A stretch of DNA of 64,000 bases, taken from positions 1,116,001-1,180,000 of the forward strand of contig NZ_CP024902.1 of the NCBI RefSeq assembly GCF_003330765.1. The letters run 5' to 3'. The notes beneath the pieces were generated by a model, which saw nothing but the letters and a program-made list of their open reading frames with translations, had not been told where the DNA came from and searched no databases. Below, piece after piece: positions 30,683-39,818 of this stretch (position 1 is the first letter of the stretch; every line of letters starts with the position of its first letter). This DNA is from Burkholderia pyrrocinia (GTDB lineage: Bacteria; Pseudomonadota; Gammaproteobacteria; Burkholderiales; Burkholderiaceae). Made by a program: the position numbers and the translations under genes.

Positions 30683-31006
30683 TCACTGGTGCGTGCTGCC
30701 TTGTGCGTTGCCTTCCATCGCGTGCTGCACGTCGCCTGGCTGCGGTATCGGGAGCGGCATCGGCAACTGGGGTGGCGGGATCTCGTCCCACAGCGTCACC
30801 GAAGTCTTGCCGGCCGGCAGCGGTTTGGGTGCCGACACGGTCATGATGGCGAACCCGTTGCCGTGCTGCATGCTCGGCGCGTTTTCAGCAAGCAGCATGG
30901 CGCGACCCGGCTTTACGCTTTCTTCCGCGCGTGCCGGCGCGGGCGGGCCGGCGGCTGCGAACGCAATTGCCATCGGCACGAAAGAAAGTAGAAGATGTTT
31001 TCGCAT
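30683..31006 (-). CDS. Small exported proline-rich protein, unknown function
   Basis: 107 residues. Clear signal peptide (MRKHLLLSFVPMAIAFAAAG, cleavage near ARA-EES). The mature protein of about 80 residues has a central TVSAPKPLPAGKTSVTLWDE and then a proline-rich stretch PPPQLPMPLPIPQPGD. No cysteine and no recognised domain. GGAG is 9 bases upstream of the ATG. A sigma-54-type promoter (31036-31051) and an upstream palindrome cluster lie before it, next to a divergent sigma-54 activator, so its expression is probably tightly conditional. The function is not known to me. Confidence 0.7.
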   Translation of the reverse strand: MRKHLLLSFVPMAIAFAAAGPPAPARAEESVKPGRAMLLAENAPSMQHGNGFAIMTVSAPKPLPAGKTSVTLWDEIPPPQLPMPLPIPQPGDVQHAMEGNAQGSTHQ

Positions 31007-31035
31007 GATCGCGGTCTCCGATGTATTCCATATTC

Positions 31036-31051
31036 AGCGAAATACATGCCA
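31036..31051 (-). promoter_or_regulatory. Sigma-54 (RpoN) promoter candidate
   Basis: On the minus strand TGGCAT-GTATT-TCGCT, with the invariant GG at -24 and GC at -12 separated by exactly ten bases. Transcription would start near 31025, giving a leader of about 19 bases that includes GGAG before the ATG at 31006. Confidence 0.6.
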
Positions 31052-31115
31052 TCGCGCCGGGACCGTTGTCGCGACTGCGATTCGAGCGCAGGCGTTGCGA
31101 ATTGTGGTGGAAAAC

Positions 31116-31141
31116 GCCTGAAAATGTTTCAGGCCTGAAAC
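31116..31141. promoter_or_regulatory. Palindromic enhancer (UAS) candidate
   Basis: Three alternating copies of the half-site TTTCAGGC: GCCTGAAA (31116-31123), TTTCAGGC (31127-31134) and GCCTGAAA (31133-31140). The last two form the perfect 16-bp palindrome GTTTCAGGCCTGAAAC (31126-31141). It lies about 90-115 bases upstream of the predicted sigma-54 start, the normal distance for a bacterial enhancer. Confidence 0.55.
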
Positions 31142-31508
31142 GATGGGGCTTGGGAATACTGCGGATTCAATCGATACGCTTCAAGGATGAAAATCGGTGC
31201 GTGTGCCGATGGAAGAACATTTCGCTGCGCAAGTGCTATGTGCAGATGATTGACATGCATCGACCTCCTGAGCGATTGGGCCGCATCGCCTACGGCGCTG
31301 AAATTGGTTTGTCGTATTCAGTGTCTATAACTAGGCTGTCGTGACCCAAAACAACTGGACGCGAGATCAGCGCCATCATGCGAGGCTTTGTCGTTGCCGC
31401 GCATCGACATGGCGAATCGAGCCACCTTCGGCTGACCCGGTTCGTTCTTTTCGCACGTGATCTGACGTGCACGGCAATCGTTAGATGGTTGATGAACGGG
31501 GTGAGCAT

Positions 31509-32906
31509 ATGGGAGCCGATCAGCGGCACGTGATCTACTATTCGCGCGAACCGAACGACGCGTTGCGCGGCCATTTCGACGAATGCGGTTGGCGAGTCGA
31601 TCTCGCGGAGACCGTGCGTGACGTACGGCGTGTCGTGCAGCACGGTGTTGCAACGGCGGGCCTGCTCGATTTCTCACCGGGTTTCAAGCCCTCGGACCTG
31701 CGCGAACTCGAATCCTGTCTGAGCATCCAGCACATCGGCTGGATCGCGGCGACGCGGCGCGGCCAGTTGCAGGACGCCACGCTGCGCCATCTCATTCGCG
31801 ACTATTGCTTCGACTACGTGACGATGCCGTACGAGACGTCGCGGATCGTCGAGACCGTCGGTCATGCGCACGGCATGGTCGCGCTGACCGATCCCGTTGC
31901 GCCGCCCGTCGGCGCCGGACGCAGCGAAGGCGAGATGGTCGGCACCTGCGATGCGATGCTCGGGCTCTTCAGGACGATCCGCCGCGTCGCGGCGACCGAC
32001 GCGCCGGTGTTCATCTCCGGCGAATCGGGTACGGGCAAGGAACTGACGGCGGTCGCGATTCACGAGCGGTCGTCGCGTGCGCAGGCGCCGTTCATCGCGA
32101 TCAATTGCGGTGCGATCCCGTCGACGCTGCTGCAGGCCGAGCTGTTCGGCTATGAGCGTGGCGCGTTCACCGGCGCGAACCAGCGCAAGATCGGCCGCGT
32201 CGAGGCTGCCAACAGCGGCACGCTGTTTCTCGACGAGATCGGCGATCTGCCGCTCGAAAGCCAGGCAAGCCTGTTGCGCTTCCTGCAGGAGGGCAAGATC
32301 GAGCGGCTCGGCGCGCACGTGTCGGTGCCCGTCGATGTGCGCGTGATCTGCGCGACGCACGTGGACATGGAAGCGGCGTTGCGCGAAGGGCGGTTCCGCG
32401 AGGACCTGTTCCATCGCCTGTGCGTGCTGAAGATCGAGGAGCCGCCGCTGCGCGCACGCGGCAAGGACATCGAGGTGCTCGCGCGTCACATGCTCGAGCG
32501 TTTCAAGGGCGATGCGCATCGGCGCCTGCGCGGCTTTTCCCCTGACGCGGTGGCTTCGCTGTACGGCTATTCGTGGCCGGGCAACGTGCGCGAGCTGATC
32601 AATCGCGTGCGTCGCGCGATCGTGATGTCGGAGGGCCGGATGATCACCGCGGCCGATCTCGAGCTGAACGACTACGCGACGCTCGCGCCCGTGTCGCTGC
32701 TGGAGGCGCGGGAGGCGGCCGAACGGCAGGCGATCGAGCAGGCGCTGCTGCGCCACCGCGGCCGTTTCGCGGATGCCGCGCGCGAACTTGGCGTGTCGCG
32801 CGTCACGCTCTATCGGCTGATGTGCGCGCACGGAATGCGCGATCGCAGCGACACGCTGGCAGGGTTTTCGGCGCCGTTGCCGGAGCGTCCGCATCACGCT
32901 TGCTAA
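31509..32906 (+). CDS. Sigma-54-dependent activator, VpsR-like receiver, AAA+ and Fis domains
   Basis: 465 residues from ATG 31509, preceded by GGGGTGAG; an ATG at 31485 would add eight residues. Residues 1-130 form a VpsR-type receiver-like domain without an obvious phosphorylation motif. The AAA+ domain (about 145-375) has Walker A GESGTGKE, the sigma-54 contact loop GAFTGA and Walker [12 protein letters not shown]. The C-terminal Fis-type helix-turn-helix ends [23 protein letters not shown]. Vibrio VpsR and Burkholderia relatives bind c-di-GMP and drive exopolysaccharide genes; whether this one does is unknown. Likely target: the divergent exported-protein gene. Confidence 0.9.
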   Translation: MGADQRHVIYYSREPNDALRGHFDECGWRVDLAETVRDVRRVVQHGVATAGLLDFSPGFKPSDLRELESCLSIQHIGWIAATRRGQLQDATLRHLIRDYCFDYVTMPYETSRIVETVGHAHGMVALTDPVAPPVGAGRSEGEMVGTCDAMLGLFRTIRRVAATDAPVFISGESGTGKELTAVAIHERSSRAQAPFIAINCGAIPSTLLQAELFGYERGAFTGANQRKIGRVEAANSGTLFLDEIGDLPLESQASLLRFLQEGKIERLGAHVSVPVDVRVICATHVDMEAALREGRFREDLFHRLCVLKIEEPPLRARGKDIEVLARHMLERFKGDAHRRLRGFSPDAVASLYGYSWPGNVRELINRVRRAIVMSEGRMITAADLELNDYATLAPVSLLEAREAAERQAIEQALLRHRGRFADAARELGVSRVTLYRLMCAHGMRDRSDTLAGFSAPLPERPHHAC

Positions 32907-32947
32907 AATTGGCGGGTACGGCCGCCCTCGCGGCCGAAGGAACCCGC

Positions 32948-33919
32948 ATGAAACAGTATCTCGACCTCGTTCGTACCATTCTCGATACCGGCACCTGGCA
33001 GGAGAACCGTACGGGGATCCGCACCATCAGCATGCCGGGCGCGATGCTGCGCTTCGACCTGCAGCAAGGCTTCCCGGCCGTGACGACCAAGAAGCTCGCG
33101 TTCAAGTCCGCGATCGGCGAGCTGGTCGGTTTCCTGCGGGCGTCGCGCAGCGCGGCCGATTTCCGTGCACTTGGCTGCAAGGTGTGGGACGCGAACGCGA
33201 ACGAGAACGCGCAGTGGCTCGAGAACCCGTATCGCCAGGGCGTCGACGATCTCGGCGACGTGTACGGCGTGCAATGGCGCCAGTGGCCGGGCTACAAGGT
33301 GCTCGACGCGGGCGCCGACGCGCAGATCGCCGATGCGACGCACCGCGGCTTCCGGATCGTCACGCGTTTCGACGAAGACGGCGCGCCGAAGGTGCTGCTG
33401 TACAAGGCGATCGACCAGCTGCGCCAGTGCCTGGACACGATCATGGAGAACCCCGCCGATCGCCGCATCCTGTTTCACGCGTGGAATCCGGCCGTGCTCG
33501 ACCAGATCGCGCTGCCCGCGTGCCATCTGCTGTATCAGTTCCTGCCGAACGCCACGAAGCGCGAGATCTCGCTGTGCCTGTACATCCGCAGCAACGACGT
33601 CGGACTCGGCACGCCGTTCAACCTGACGGAAGGGGCTGCCTTGCTGGCGCTGGTCGGCCGGCTGACAGGCTACACGCCGCGCTGGTTCACGTATTTCATC
33701 GGCGACGCGCACATCTACGAGAACCAGCTCGACATGCTGCAGCAGCAGCTCACGCGCGAGCCGTACGAAAGCCCGCGGCTCGAGATCGCCGCGCGCGTGC
33801 CCGAGTACGCGAAGACGGGCGTCTATGCGCCCGAGTGGCTGGAGCAGGTCGAGCCGTCCGATTTCTCGCTCGTCGGCTACCGCCACCATGAGCCGCTGAC
33901 CGCACCGATGGCAGTCTGA
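32948..33919 (+). CDS. thyA: Thymidylate synthase
   Basis: 323 residues from ATG 32948 ([12 protein letters not shown]). Methylates dUMP to dTMP using methylenetetrahydrofolate, yielding dihydrofolate for FolA. The catalytic cysteine is Cys192 in [23 protein letters not shown] and [11 protein letters not shown] are substrate and folate contacts. Compared with the 264-residue E. coli enzyme it carries an insertion in the small domain (about 80-135), as in other long ThyA proteins. It lies 41 bases after the sigma-54 activator, so read-through is possible. Confidence 0.97.
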   Translation: MKQYLDLVRTILDTGTWQENRTGIRTISMPGAMLRFDLQQGFPAVTTKKLAFKSAIGELVGFLRASRSAADFRALGCKVWDANANENAQWLENPYRQGVDDLGDVYGVQWRQWPGYKVLDAGADAQIADATHRGFRIVTRFDEDGAPKVLLYKAIDQLRQCLDTIMENPADRRILFHAWNPAVLDQIALPACHLLYQFLPNATKREISLCLYIRSNDVGLGTPFNLTEGAALLALVGRLTGYTPRWFTYFIGDAHIYENQLDMLQQQLTREPYESPRLEIAARVPEYAKTGVYAPEWLEQVEPSDFSLVGYRHHEPLTAPMAV

Positions 33920-33970
33920 TCGTGCGGCCCGGGCCGCGCGGTTTCACCGATCCGCGCCCCCGCAGAAAGA

Positions 33971-34004
33971 AGCCCCGACCGGCACCAGCCGGTCGGGGCT
34001 TTTT
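33971..34004. terminator. Terminator between thyA and the FecR/DUF6600 gene
   Basis: Thirteen-base perfect arms (AGCCCCGACCGGC and its complement) with a four-base loop and a T tail. The stem core CCGACCGGC is the same as in the pmbA-folA terminator. Confidence 0.88.
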
Positions 34005-34022
34005 GTTTCACGTTTGCGGCAC

Positions 34023-36524
34023 TTACTGGCGGTGCCGCTCTTCGTGACCGCCTTGCGGCGGCGGGTTGCTCGGGCGCGGCGCTTCAACGTGCGGCGCCGG
34101 TTGCGGCCGCGGTTCCATGCGAGGCGCCGGCATCGACGGCCGGGGTTCCATGCGCGGCGCCTGTGGCTGCGGGCGCGGCATTTCATGCACGGCGGGGGCC
34201 GGCGGACGGTACTCGTTCACGCGCGGCGGCGCGACTTCGCGGTGCGGCGCGGGTTGCGCGAATTCGGGGCGCGGTTGCGGTGCCGGGGCGGCCCGTTCCG
34301 GCTGCGGCTGCGCATGCTGGGCCGGCGTCGCGAAATCGGGGCGTGGGCGCGGCTGCGGAATCTGCGCCGTCGTGTCGAGCCTCGGTTGCGGCAGCGCGCG
34401 CGGCGCTTCGTTCCGGCCGCCGGGCTGCGCGCCCTGCGGAGCCGGCGCGCCCGCCTGATGCGGCACCGGTACCGCCGCGCTGCGTACGGGCGGCAGCGCA
34501 TTCTGTCCTGCCGCGTGCAGCGCGGTCGGCGGGGTGGGGCGCTGACGCTCCATCGGCGTGTGCGGCTGCATCCATGCGGGCGACGGCGCCGCGGCTGCGC
34601 GCGCGTTGCCGAGGCCCGACGGGACGTTGCCGGCCACCGGCGGATGCGGGACGCCGTTTCCGGGCCCGAACGCCTGATGCGGCATCGGGTTGCCCGGTGC
34701 CTGCGGCATGGCGCCGTTTGCGAGGCGCGGCGCAGTGGGGTTTTCGCCGCTCGGGGGCCGCGCGACATTCGGCGCGCCCGGCCGTCCGGCTTGCACGGCG
34801 GGCGGTTGGCCTTCGCGCGGGGTACGTGCCGGCTGCACGACGGGGCCGTGCGGATTCACGAGCTGCACGTTGTGCATCGCCCATGCGCCGCCGCTCGGTT
34901 TGCCCGGAACGCGGACCGGGCGAGCCGTATAGTCGGCCGGCACGCTCGTCTTCACGACGGGGGCACCGGCGCCCGGCACGCGCCCGCCTTGGTGCGCGAG
35001 GTGGGCGGCGGCCTGGTCGCGATACGCGGCCGGCACGGCAGGATTGCGCGTCGCGACGTACGGGTGCTGCGCAACTGCCGCCGGCGGACGGTAGCCGGCA
35101 TTGCGCAGCCCGCCGGTAAAGCTCTGGCGCACCGGCGCAATGCCGGGCGTACCCGGTGTGACATGCGCATTGCGCCATTGCTGCGGATCGACGTGCTGCG
35201 AGAAGTGCGCGACAGGCTGGCCGTGCACGAATGCCGAGGCCGGCACGGCCGTGATCGCGTGCGGCGCGCGGAAGTTCACGTAAGTCTTGTTGATGTTGGT
35301 GATGTTCGTCACGTTCACGGTCTTGTTCACGTTCACGTTGACGTTGTTCACCACGATGTTGCGGTTTACGCGGTCATAGTAGTGCGGGCTCCAGCCTCCC
35401 CAGCCCGGGTGCCATGGTTCGCCGGGGCCGAGCGCGAACCATGCGCAGCCGGCGGCGGCGACGCCGCCGACCGTGAGCGCGACGCTCCAGTCGGGACCGC
35501 CGCCGCCACCCACGAACGCGACGAGCGCCGGCGCATAGACAGGTGGCTGGCTGACTTCCATCGGGCCCGGTACCCATGCCCAGCTGTCGTCCACGTACGC
35601 CCAGCGGCCATAGTGATACGGCGCGAAGCCCCACGGGGCGTCGTCGACCCACGTCCAGCCCCACGGTGCCTGCCAGATCCAGTGGCCGTCGTGATACGGC
35701 GCCCAGTCGGCCGGCGTGTCGTTCGGCACCCATACCGCGCCGTAATTCGGAGTTTCGCGCCATGTGCCGTTCGCGTCGAGATCCTGGTAGCCGGGAACGT
35801 CGCGGGACACATAGCGGGCCGACACCGAGCGCGCCTCGGCCGCGTCGCGGCTGGCGGCCCACTGGTCGAGTGCATCGGGGCCCGGCGCGGCCGATTGCTG
35901 CGCGACCTGCAGGTCGGTGCCCGTGAACACGACCTGCTGCCCGGGCGACAGCGGGTACTGCCCGTTGCTGCCATAGACGGTCGCGCTGCCGCTGCGCACC
36001 GTGACTGTCGTGCTCGCGCCGTTCGGCGCGACATCGACGCGATAATCGCCGGGGCCCGTGATGCCGAGCGCGAGGTTCGGCGTGTCGATTTCGTACGACC
36101 CGCCGGCCGGCAACTCGCGCACGTGCGTCGATACGGTGCCGAGGCCCACTTTCAACTGCGTCGTCGCGTCGTCGAGGTTCAGCACCGACAGGCTCGTCGA
36201 ATTGCCGAGCCGCACCGCGGTCGAGCCGATGTGCAGTTCCGAGCGCGCACCGGCATCGTTCCAGAGCTGGTCGCCGGTCGTCAGCGGCCGGTTCACGGCG
36301 GCATACGACCATGTATCGGTGCCGGCCGGTTCGGTCGTCACGGCGCCCGACAGGTAATTGAGCCGCGCGACGCGGCCGGGCGGGTCGCCGCCCGGTTGCC
36401 GTGCCGCGGCCGCATACGGGGGGGCGCCGGCCGATTGCGCGAATGCGGGGGGCAGTGTCGCAAGCGCAACGAACGCGAGCAGCGTGCAACGGGCGGTTCG
36501 CTTGAGCGTGAACAGGGTGGCCAT
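34023..36524 (-). CDS. FecR-domain / DUF6600 exported protein with proline-rich tail
   Basis: 833 residues. A signal peptide (ends PPAFAQ) is followed by a FecR-like beta domain (about 55-200: LSGAVTTEP, RSELHIGSTAVRLG, YEIDTPNLALGITGPGDYRVDV). Next come tryptophan-rich DUF6600 repeats (about 260-330: NGTWRETPNYGAVWVPN, GHWIWQAPWGWTWVD, GRWAYVDDSWAWVPG), an asparagine/valine-rich segment around VVNNVNVNVNKTVNVTN, and a tail of more than 400 residues rich in Pro, Ala, Gln and Arg. Such proteins are thought to sit in the periplasm or at the surface; no function is established. The tail looks disordered and repeat-prone. Confidence 0.82.
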   Translation of the reverse strand: MATLFTLKRTARCTLLAFVALATLPPAFAQSAGAPPYAAAARQPGGDPPGRVARLNYLSGAVTTEPAGTDTWSYAAVNRPLTTGDQLWNDAGARSELHIGSTAVRLGNSTSLSVLNLDDATTQLKVGLGTVSTHVRELPAGGSYEIDTPNLALGITGPGDYRVDVAPNGASTTVTVRSGSATVYGSNGQYPLSPGQQVVFTGTDLQVAQQSAAPGPDALDQWAASRDAAEARSVSARYVSRDVPGYQDLDANGTWRETPNYGAVWVPNDTPADWAPYHDGHWIWQAPWGWTWVDDAPWGFAPYHYGRWAYVDDSWAWVPGPMEVSQPPVYAPALVAFVGGGGGPDWSVALTVGGVAAAGCAWFALGPGEPWHPGWGGWSPHYYDRVNRNIVVNNVNVNVNKTVNVTNITNINKTYVNFRAPHAITAVPASAFVHGQPVAHFSQHVDPQQWRNAHVTPGTPGIAPVRQSFTGGLRNAGYRPPAAVAQHPYVATRNPAVPAAYRDQAAAHLAHQGGRVPGAGAPVVKTSVPADYTARPVRVPGKPSGGAWAMHNVQLVNPHGPVVQPARTPREGQPPAVQAGRPGAPNVARPPSGENPTAPRLANGAMPQAPGNPMPHQAFGPGNGVPHPPVAGNVPSGLGNARAAAAPSPAWMQPHTPMERQRPTPPTALHAAGQNALPPVRSAAVPVPHQAGAPAPQGAQPGGRNEAPRALPQPRLDTTAQIPQPRPRPDFATPAQHAQPQPERAAPAPQPRPEFAQPAPHREVAPPRVNEYRPPAPAVHEMPRPQPQAPRMEPRPSMPAPRMEPRPQPAPHVEAPRPSNPPPQGGHEERHRQ

Positions 36525-36686
36525 GGTGAACGTCTTCGTCGTTATCGCGGCGCGTCGATTCGTGCCGTTGAGTTCACAATATCCGCTCGGCCTGTTTCAG
36601 TGCTCGGTGTTTTGTAAGCCGGATGGCACGCGATGTAACAAAACCTGTCCATCGCGCGCCGTTGTCGTGCAGCCGCAATACAGGCG

Positions 36687-37394
36687 TCAAGCGGACGTAA
36701 GCCACCCGTCGAAAACCTGCTGGCCGGGCACGGTGACGCGCAGCACGCGCGGCCGCGCAGAGCGCTCGATCCAGCCGTGCGCACAGAAGCTCTCGAGCAG
36801 CGCCGCGCCGAGCGCGCCGCCGAGATGCGAGCGCCGCTCGCTCCAGTCGAGGCAGCCGCACGCGAAGCGGCGCCGGCGCGTGCGCTGCAGGGCGACGTCG
36901 ATGCCCCATCGCGCGAGCGCCTGGGTGCCGAGTTCGGTGGTGTCGATCGCGTCGCCGTCGGCAAGCAGCCAGCCGCGCGCGGTGAGCCCGTCGAAGATGC
37001 GCACCGCGAGTTCGCCGGCCATGTGGTCGTAGCAGGTGCGTGCATAGCGCAGTTCGGCAGGTACCGTGCGCGACGGCGGCGGAACCGGGCGGTGCGGCGC
37101 GGCCGCGCGGGCGACGTTCGCGAGCGCTTCGAGCGATGCCGCGATGTCGGCCGATGCGAGGCGGTAGTAGCGGTGCCGGCCGCGCACGTCGAGCGCGAGC
37201 AGGCCGCTTTCGGTCAGCCGCGCGAGGTGCGCGCTCGCGGCGGACGGCGACAGCCCCGCGATCATCGTCAGTTCGCCGGCCGGTCGTGCGCTGCCGTCCA
37301 TCAGCACCCACAGCATCGCGGCGCGTCCGGGGTCGGCGATCAATGCGCCGATGCGGCTCAGGCCCGGAAAGTGGTGGTCGTCTTGATCGGTCAT
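36687..37394 (-). CDS. ArsR-family winged-helix regulator
   Basis: 235 residues from ATG 37394 (MTDQDDHHF). The N-terminal winged helix reads RIGALIADPGRAAMLWVLMDG, PAGELTMIAGLSPSAASAHLARL and GRHRYYRLAS. The C-terminal 130 residues are an extra domain with CGCLDWSERRSHLGGALGAALL, seen in one ArsR subgroup. Two neighbouring cysteines there might sense a metal or oxidant, but this is speculation. Divergent from the small lipoprotein gene; target unknown. Confidence 0.85.
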   Translation of the reverse strand: MTDQDDHHFPGLSRIGALIADPGRAAMLWVLMDGSARPAGELTMIAGLSPSAASAHLARLTESGLLALDVRGRHRYYRLASADIAASLEALANVARAAAPHRPVPPPSRTVPAELRYARTCYDHMAGELAVRIFDGLTARGWLLADGDAIDTTELGTQALARWGIDVALQRTRRRRFACGCLDWSERRSHLGGALGAALLESFCAHGWIERSARPRVLRVTVPGQQVFDGWLTSA

Positions 37395-37595
37395 CGTCGT
37401 GTCTCGTCGGGCGGGATGATTTGCAGTGTAGTGGGTGCGGGCATTCGATGTTTCGCATCCAGCTGAAATGTCGAATGCGGTGGCGCCGGCGCGGGCACCG
37501 TCCATGCGGCGGACCGGACTGCGGCCCGTTGCGGGTCGCGCGTAGAATGGCCGGACGCGGCGGCAGCGGGCCGCCGCACGTGACACGATGCAGCG

Positions 37596-37736
37596 ATGAA
37601 GACGATTTTCTGTTTGTTGGCGGCCGCGCTCGTCTGTGCGGCCTGTGCGCAGGGCGGCGCGGGCGCCGCCGGCGAGCGGGGCGGCAGCCTCGAGATGTAC
37701 GGGACGATCGACCAGGGCATCACGGTGCGCCGCTGA
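37596..37736 (+). CDS. Small lipoprotein, 46 residues
   Basis: MKTIFCLLAAALVCAAC opens a short hydrophobic signal with a lipobox-like VCAAC (lipid cysteine probably Cys17). It is followed by a glycine-rich linker and the end LEMYGTIDQGITVRR. The 46-codon frame stops at 37736. The ending recalls the first strand of Burkholderia porins (YGxxDxGIT). It stands 202 bases from the ArsR gene on the opposite strand. Whether it is translated is not proven; the export signal argues that it is. Confidence 0.6.
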   Translation: MKTIFCLLAAALVCAACAQGGAGAAGERGGSLEMYGTIDQGITVRR

Positions 37737-37864
37737 CCGGCGCCGGTCCGTGTGCGTTTCGGGCGCGGCCGCCGCCACGCCACACGGTGTGTACCGCGAC
37801 GCGTTGCCGCAGTGCAACGTATAATCGCCCGATTACAGCGCCCCTGCCGCCTGGAGCCAACAAG

Positions 37865-38377
37865 ATGCCCCAACCGTCCCCCGTACCGGCCGCCCTCGAC
37901 CGCACCGAAACCGTATTCCGCTTCCTCGCCGAGCCGTCGTCGGTGAACTTCGGCGGCAAGGTGCATGGCGGCGCACTGATGAAGTGGATCGACGAGGTCG
38001 CGTATGCATGCGCGGCAGTCTGGTCCAGCCGCTATTGCGTGACGGTCAGCGTCGGCAACATCCGTTTCCAGCGTCCGATCCTGGTCGGCAATCTCGTCGA
38101 GCTGAAGGCGCGTGTCGTTGCGACGGGCCGCACCAGCATGCACATCCATGTGTCCGTGCACGCTGGCGATCCGAAGGGGGGCGTGCTGCGCCAGACGACC
38201 GATTGCCTCGTGGTGTTCGTCGCGGTCGACGAGAACGGCAACCCGGTGCCGGTGCCGCCGTTCGTGCCCGAGACCGACGAGCAGAAGGTGCTCGCGAAGT
38301 ATGCGGCCGACGTGCGGGCCGCGCTCGACAAGATCGTCGAGATGAAGCCGGAAGAGGTCGCGAAGGGCGCGGTCTGA
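37865..38377 (+). CDS. Acyl-CoA thioesterase, hotdog fold
   Basis: 170 residues from ATG 37865. Single hotdog domain of the YciA/BFIT type: VNFGGKVHGGALMKWIDEVAYACA carries the conserved helix with its catalytic Asp, followed by SVGNIRFQRPILVGNLVELKARVVATGRTSMHIHV. These enzymes hydrolyse acyl-CoA to free acid and CoA. A GGAGCC ribosome site precedes the start. It converges on fumC with a 46-base gap. Confidence 0.88.
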   Translation: MPQPSPVPAALDRTETVFRFLAEPSSVNFGGKVHGGALMKWIDEVAYACAAVWSSRYCVTVSVGNIRFQRPILVGNLVELKARVVATGRTSMHIHVSVHAGDPKGGVLRQTTDCLVVFVAVDENGNPVPVPPFVPETDEQKVLAKYAADVRAALDKIVEMKPEEVAKGAV

Positions 38378-38423
38378 CTGCAGCGGGCGCCGCGCAACTC
38401 GCGCCGCGCCCGTCGTCCTGCCG

Positions 38424-39818
38424 TTAGCGCGACCCGATCATCTGCTCGGGACGCACCCACGCATCGAATTCCGCCTCGGTCAGGTAGCCGAGCGCGAGCG
38501 CGGCCGCCTTCAGCGTCGTGCCTTCCTTGTGCGCCTTCTTCGCGATCTGCGCGGACTTGTCGTAGCCGATGTGCGGATTGAGCGCGGTCACGAGCATCAG
38601 CGATTCGTTCAGCAGCAGGTCGATACGCGTGCGGTTCGGCTCGATGCCCACCGCGCAGTGGTCGTTGAAGCTCTGCGCGCCGTCGGCGAGCAGCCGCACC
38701 GACTGCAGCACGTTGTGCGCGATCATCGGCCGGAACACGTTTAGCTCGAAATTGCCGCTCGCGCCGCCGACGTTGACCGCGACGTCGTTGCCGAACACCT
38801 GGCAGCACAGCATCGTTACTGCCTCCGACTGCGTCGGGTTCACCTTGCCCGGCATGATCGAGCTGCCCGGCTCGTTCTCCGGAATCGACAGTTCGCCGAG
38901 CCCGCAGCGCGGCCCGCTCGCGAGCCAGCGGACGTCGTTCGCGATCTTCATCAGGCCGGCAGCAATCGTCTTCAGCGCGCCGTGCGCGAACACCAGCGCG
39001 TCGGCGGCCGCCATCACCTCGAACTTGCTCGGCGCCGTCACGAACGGCAGCTTCGACAGCCGGCCGATTTCGTCGGCGACGCGCACCGCGAACTCCGGAT
39101 GCGCGTTCAGCCCTGTGCCGACCGCGGTGCCGCCGAGCGCGAGTTCGTACAGGTGCGGCAGTGCCGATTCGACGTGACGGATGCCCTGGTCGAGCTGCGC
39201 AACGTAGCCGGAAAACTCCTGGCCGAGCGTGAGCGGCGTGGCGTCCTGCAGGTGCGTGCGGCCGATCTTCACGATGTCGGCGAACGCCTTCGACTTCGTG
39301 TCGAGCGTCGCGCGCAGCGTGCGCAGCGCCGGCAGCAAGTGGTTGACGATCGCGTACGCGGCCGCGACGTGCATCGCGGTCGGGAACACGTCGTTCGACG
39401 ACTGGCCGCGGTTGACGTCGTCGTTCGGATGAACCTTGCGCGCTTCGCCGCGCTCGCCGCCCATCAGCTCGCTCGCGCGGTTCGCGATCACCTCGTTGAG
39501 GTTCATGTTGGTCTGCGTACCGGAGCCCGTCTGCCAGACCGCGAGCGGGAATTCGCGCGGATGCTTGCCGGCGATGATCTCGTCGGCCGCGTCGATGATC
39601 GCGCGCGCCTTGTCGTCGGCCAGTACGCCGAGCGACTGGTTGACGGCCGCCGCGGCGCGCTTGACGATCGCCAGCGCGTGGATCAGCTCGGGCGACTGCT
39701 TCTCCGTCGAGATCCGGAAATTCTGCAGCGAGCGCTCGGTCTGCGCGCCCCAGAGCCGGTCGGCCGGCACGGCGATCTCGCCGAACGTGTCGCGTTCCAT
39801 CCGAACTGCTTCGTTCAT
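38424..39818 (-). CDS. fumC: Class II fumarate hydratase
   Basis: 464 residues from ATG 39818, preceded by AGGAGG. Iron-free fumarase that interconverts fumarate and malate in the TCA cycle. Motifs are [45 protein letters not shown] and the superfamily signature [11 protein letters not shown]. The frame continues far upstream across the palindromic element, but the true start is fixed by the ribosome site and family length. The palindromic element lies 96-382 bases before this start. Confidence 0.97.
   Translation of the reverse strand: MNEAVRMERDTFGEIAVPADRLWGAQTERSLQNFRISTEKQSPELIHALAIVKRAAAAVNQSLGVLADDKARAIIDAADEIIAGKHPREFPLAVWQTGSGTQTNMNLNEVIANRASELMGGERGEARKVHPNDDVNRGQSSNDVFPTAMHVAAAYAIVNHLLPALRTLRATLDTKSKAFADIVKIGRTHLQDATPLTLGQEFSGYVAQLDQGIRHVESALPHLYELALGGTAVGTGLNAHPEFAVRVADEIGRLSKLPFVTAPSKFEVMAAADALVFAHGALKTIAAGLMKIANDVRWLASGPRCGLGELSIPENEPGSSIMPGKVNPTQSEAVTMLCCQVFGNDVAVNVGGASGNFELNVFRPMIAHNVLQSVRLLADGAQSFNDHCAVGIEPNRTRIDLLLNESLMLVTALNPHIGYDKSAQIAKKAHKEGTTLKAAALALGYLTEAEFDAWVRPEQMIGSR

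Larger units (their letters stand above)
31007..31508. other. Divergent regulatory region, lower in GC
   Basis: About 500 bases between the exported protein and the sigma-54 activator, noticeably less GC-rich than its surroundings. It carries the sigma-54 promoter and palindromes listed separately. A plus-strand reading frame at 31021-31344 exists, but its codon use and composition do not look coding. The rest holds nothing I can assign. Confidence 0.5.

Noticed and set aside
31021..31344. Plus-strand frame of 107 codons in the sigma-54 regulatory region
   Set aside because: It overlaps the promoter and enhancer signals, has atypical composition, and shows no export signal or domain.
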